This document shows positions 33,837 through 35,791 of a stretch of 35,791 nt of DNA, piece by piece; the first letter of the stretch is position 1, and every line of letters begins with the position of its first letter. The stretch covers positions 1 through 35,791 of the forward strand of contig JBDTNL010000038.1 in NCBI GenBank assembly GCA_039933785.1. Direction: 5' to 3'. The stretch comes from JBDTNL01 sp039933785 (GTDB lineage Bacteria > Acidobacteriota > Thermoanaerobaculia > Multivoradales > JAGPDF01). The notes under the pieces are model-generated. The model had not been told where the DNA came from and searched no databases. It worked only from the letters and a program-made list of their open reading frames with translations. The position numbers were made by a program, and so were the translations under genes.

Positions 33837-34136
33837 CTACGACGAGGCATAGAAGAGCAGACAGATCGCAAGAACGAACGGGAGCAGCAAGGCCACCGCC
33901 GGTAGCACGGCACGACGAGCGACCGCGACGGCGCACAACCCGTTGCAAGCGAGAGCGACCAAGCCAATGACTCGAAACGGTGGTGGGTTCATGGCGACGT
34001 ACGCACAAAACCCAGCCGAAACGGCCGCACCCACCCAAGCGACCCACGCATTGCGCCACGCTATTCCCAAAATAAGGAGAGCGATGCCGCACAAAGCGCT
34101 TGGCCATCCGAAGACGATTGCTGACCAATACTCCAT
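33837..34136 (-). CDS. Small four-helix membrane protein, unknown
   Basis: 99 residues from ATG 34136, which has a strong GGAGGAG ribosome site; a longer frame to 34181 lacks one. Four hydrophobic stretches cover nearly the whole protein (e.g. ALCGIALLILGIAW and AVALLLPFVLAICLLF). I do not recognise a family. It lies between two other membrane-protein genes, 9 bp before the M50-like gene, which suggests joint function. Confidence 0.65.
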   Translation of the reverse strand: MEYWSAIVFGWPSALCGIALLILGIAWRNAWVAWVGAAVSAGFCAYVAMNPPPFRVIGLVALACNGLCAVAVARRAVLPAVALLLPFVLAICLLFYASS

Positions 34137-34190
34137 GGCTCTCCTCCGGCTAACCGACCCGAGTTGGGTGGCGGGCCCCAATCGCGCTTC

Positions 34191-34970
34191 TCAAAGGCCG
34201 GCGGACAGTAGCCACCCATAGAGCGACTGCGCGGTGCTGCGCCATAACGGCGAATCGAAGGCGAGCACCTCGAACGACTGCTCCAGGATGACGGCACTCC
34301 CCGCCCAGGCAAGGACCGGGTGCACGGCGCCGCGCGTGAGTCGGTCACGCGCCATCGCGACGATGATCCACAGGTCCGCCAGGACCAAGGCGAACCAAAC
34401 ATCTGGACGGGGCACAGACGGGAACCAGTGCCGGAAGCGAAACCAGGCAGGCCAGAGTACGACCAGAGTTGCGAGGAGCATCCAGCGTGCATGTGCGTCC
34501 CGATCCCGCCGATCCATGATTCCCGCTGCAATAAGTGCGACGAACATCGCGCCCGACGTCACCACGCCAAGCATCGAGGAGATTGCCGTTGGTCCACCCC
34601 CCGCCACTACGTCGCGCGTGACCTGGAAGACGCCCGCAGGGACCATCGTCACTGCCACAGCGACTCCGAGCGGCAGGCCCGCGCGCCCAATGCGCCGGTG
34701 CCAGCGAAGCTGACCCCAGCGCACGAAAAGTGGCTGAGTAACGAAGAGCAGCACCCACGCCAAGGCGAGCGCACCGTGGACGTGAACCACCACGGGTGCC
34801 ACAAAAGTTCCGCGTGCCAACGGCATGGCGTATGTGCGACTGAACCCGATCGCTACGGCGAGCAGTCCGACGACGCCGATGATGCTGAAGAACCACGAGC
34901 GGCGTGGTCCGGAACGCAACAAGGGGGAGGGCACGCGCACCTTGGACGCGAGTTGTGCGGGGCGGCTCAT
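34191..34970 (-). CDS. Multi-pass membrane protein (DUF2306-like)
   Basis: 259 residues, about seven transmembrane helices. Conserved-looking histidines lie in VVVHVHGALALAW (His63, His65) and LRWHRRIGRAG (His91), with WFRFRHWFP later. The pattern of paired His near helix ends resembles DUF2306-type membrane proteins and could bind heme or metal, but this is only by eye. The ATG overlaps the RDD gene stop by 4 bp (translational coupling). Confidence 0.6.
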   Translation of the reverse strand: MSRPAQLASKVRVPSPLLRSGPRRSWFFSIIGVVGLLAVAIGFSRTYAMPLARGTFVAPVVVHVHGALALAWVLLFVTQPLFVRWGQLRWHRRIGRAGLPLGVAVAVTMVPAGVFQVTRDVVAGGGPTAISSMLGVVTSGAMFVALIAAGIMDRRDRDAHARWMLLATLVVLWPAWFRFRHWFPSVPRPDVWFALVLADLWIIVAMARDRLTRGAVHPVLAWAGSAVILEQSFEVLAFDSPLWRSTAQSLYGWLLSAGL

Positions 34971-35386
34971 GACTCGACCGGGGTAGCGGGCCTAGGAAGG
35001 TCAGAGACCCTGAGCACGAAAGTCCTTGCCAACATGTCACCGAGTCGCTGGCCCCTCTTCGAGCGATAGGCAATGAGAGCCGCTGGAATGCCGCCGAGGA
35101 GGAAGGGATTGACCTCAAGAAGACGCGTCAGGGTGCGAATAAGAGCCCTTCGGGCGCCTGGAACATTCCCCAGAGCATCAACAACTCGGACTCTGGCGAT
35201 CGACTTGCCGAGAGTGGCGCCCCAGATCGCCTCGGGCAGCCAGAAGTAGGCGATGTAGAACACCACGGCTGAAGCGGCGCCCAGAATAGCGAGCACGATG
35301 TCGATGGAGCCGGCAAGCCAGCGCCGGATGAACGGCGCACGTGGGTCCTGAAGGGTCAGCGCTTCTACAGGAGTCGGCGCGTTCAT
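34967..35386 (-). CDS. RDD-family membrane protein
   Basis: 139 residues. FIRRWLAGSIDIVLAILG starts the first helix (R-x-x-A-x-x-ID, a variant of the RDD motif). The loop ATLGKSIARVRVVDALG is the most conserved part of the family, and a terminal helix follows. RDD proteins are small membrane proteins, some involved in ion transport; most have no known role. It begins 18 bp after the metallophosphoesterase stop and is coupled to the next gene by a 4-bp overlap. Confidence 0.8.
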   Translation of the reverse strand: MNAPTPVEALTLQDPRAPFIRRWLAGSIDIVLAILGAASAVVFYIAYFWLPEAIWGATLGKSIARVRVVDALGNVPGARRALIRTLTRLLEVNPFLLGGIPAALIAYRSKRGQRLGDMLARTFVLRVSDLPRPATPVES

Positions 35387-35404
35387 CGGGTCACGTCCAT
35401 CGCA

Positions 35405-35791
35405 CTACGGCTTCGACGGCGTCTCGTCCAGCGGCATGAACGTCCCCTCATCCACGTGCCCATCCTTCACCCGATAGAGCGTCACCCCCGAAACAAAGTT
35501 GAGCCCCGGCGCTTCCGAAGGCCCGACCACTGCCGCGGTCTGATAAAAGCGCACGCGGCCGATGGTCGTTTCGATGGCCAGGGTCTCGCGCGCGTGCATG
35601 TGGCCGGCGAGGGCGATCTCCCAGCGGTGGGGAGCGATCTTGCCGAGGATCTCCGCGGTGTTCGAGACCACGTGGCGGTACTGCATGTGGCCGTCGATGC
35701 GAATTAGCGTCGGTGCGGGCGGTTCTTCGGTGTAGCCGCCGAGCACGTCGATCGCGGTGGCGAAGGGGATGTGGTTGAAGGTGACGACGGG
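35405..35791 (-). CDS. Metallophosphoesterase (calcineurin-like), C-terminal part
   Basis: The last 128 residues of a gene cut by the right edge. They open with VVTFNHIPF, whose His7 matches the NH(E/x) histidine step, and contain LAGHMHARE with His64 and His66, the GHxH metal-binding motif near the end of calcineurin-type phosphoesterases. After that there is a beta-rich tail (GVTLYRVKDGHVDEGTF). The N-terminal DxH and GDxxD/GNH(D/E) motifs lie outside. Substrate unknown; secreted or membrane forms are common. It is the first visible gene of the minus-strand set ending with the VOC gene. Confidence 0.82.
   Translation of the reverse strand, partial: PVVTFNHIPFATAIDVLGGYTEEPPAPTLIRIDGHMQYRHVVSNTAEILGKIAPHRWEIALAGHMHARETLAIETTIGRVRFYQTAAVVGPSEAPGLNFVSGVTLYRVKDGHVDEGTFMPLDETPSKP

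Overview
The window is a GC-rich, gene-dense stretch of bacterial chromosome. It looks like Acidobacteriota. The strongest pointers are a duplicated FtsX-type orphan permease of the kind first named from Acidobacteria (ADOP), an ECF sigma factor of the matching acidobacterial type beside a Ser/Thr kinase with TPRs, and several large secreted beta-propeller and repeat proteins. A related deep-branching Gram-negative phylum cannot be excluded. I see no tRNA, rRNA, insertion sequence, phage, CRISPR or plasmid signature. Both ends cut a gene.

Left part (1-4523, minus strand): a storage-lipid operon runs phaR - phasin - patatin-like lipase - wax ester synthase/DGAT (cut by the left edge). Upstream of it lie two overlapping ArsA/Get3-type ATPase genes. 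Next, on the plus strand, come a 7Fe ferredoxin, a DnaJ/CbpA-like co-chaperone with ClpB, and a VOC (glyoxalase-fold) protein with a histone-H1-like Lys/Ala tail. A zinc-ribbon/Sel1-repeat membrane protein faces the glyoxylate-shunt pair malate synthase + isocitrate lyase.

Middle part (14675-19850): two overlapping genes for membrane di-iron enzymes, a CarF/plasmanylethanolamine desaturase homologue and a sterol-desaturase/fatty-acid-hydroxylase family member, lie divergent to an ECF43-like sigma factor and its probable partner kinase.

Right part (19780-35791): four secreted-protein genes on the minus strand (two-propeller SBBP protein, HEAT-repeat protein, ZU5-like protein, DUF4412 protein), then plus-strand PQQ-propeller and ADOP permease genes, then a six-gene minus-strand set (metallophosphoesterase, RDD protein, two unknown membrane proteins, M50-like membrane metalloprotease, VOC protein).

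The most interesting signals are non-coding. (1) A 17-bp palindrome, consensus TTGCCGCANTGCGGCAA, occurs twice in the phaR promoter and once in the malate synthase promoter. It would tie storage-granule control to the glyoxylate shunt. (2) A two-stem RNA element with the same geometry relative to the Shine-Dalgarno site precedes two secreted-protein genes 4.3 kb apart. (3) Three regulatory or metabolic genes have a -10 hexamer so close to the start codon that leaderless transcripts are expected. All functions are read from sequence motifs by eye; no database search was run.
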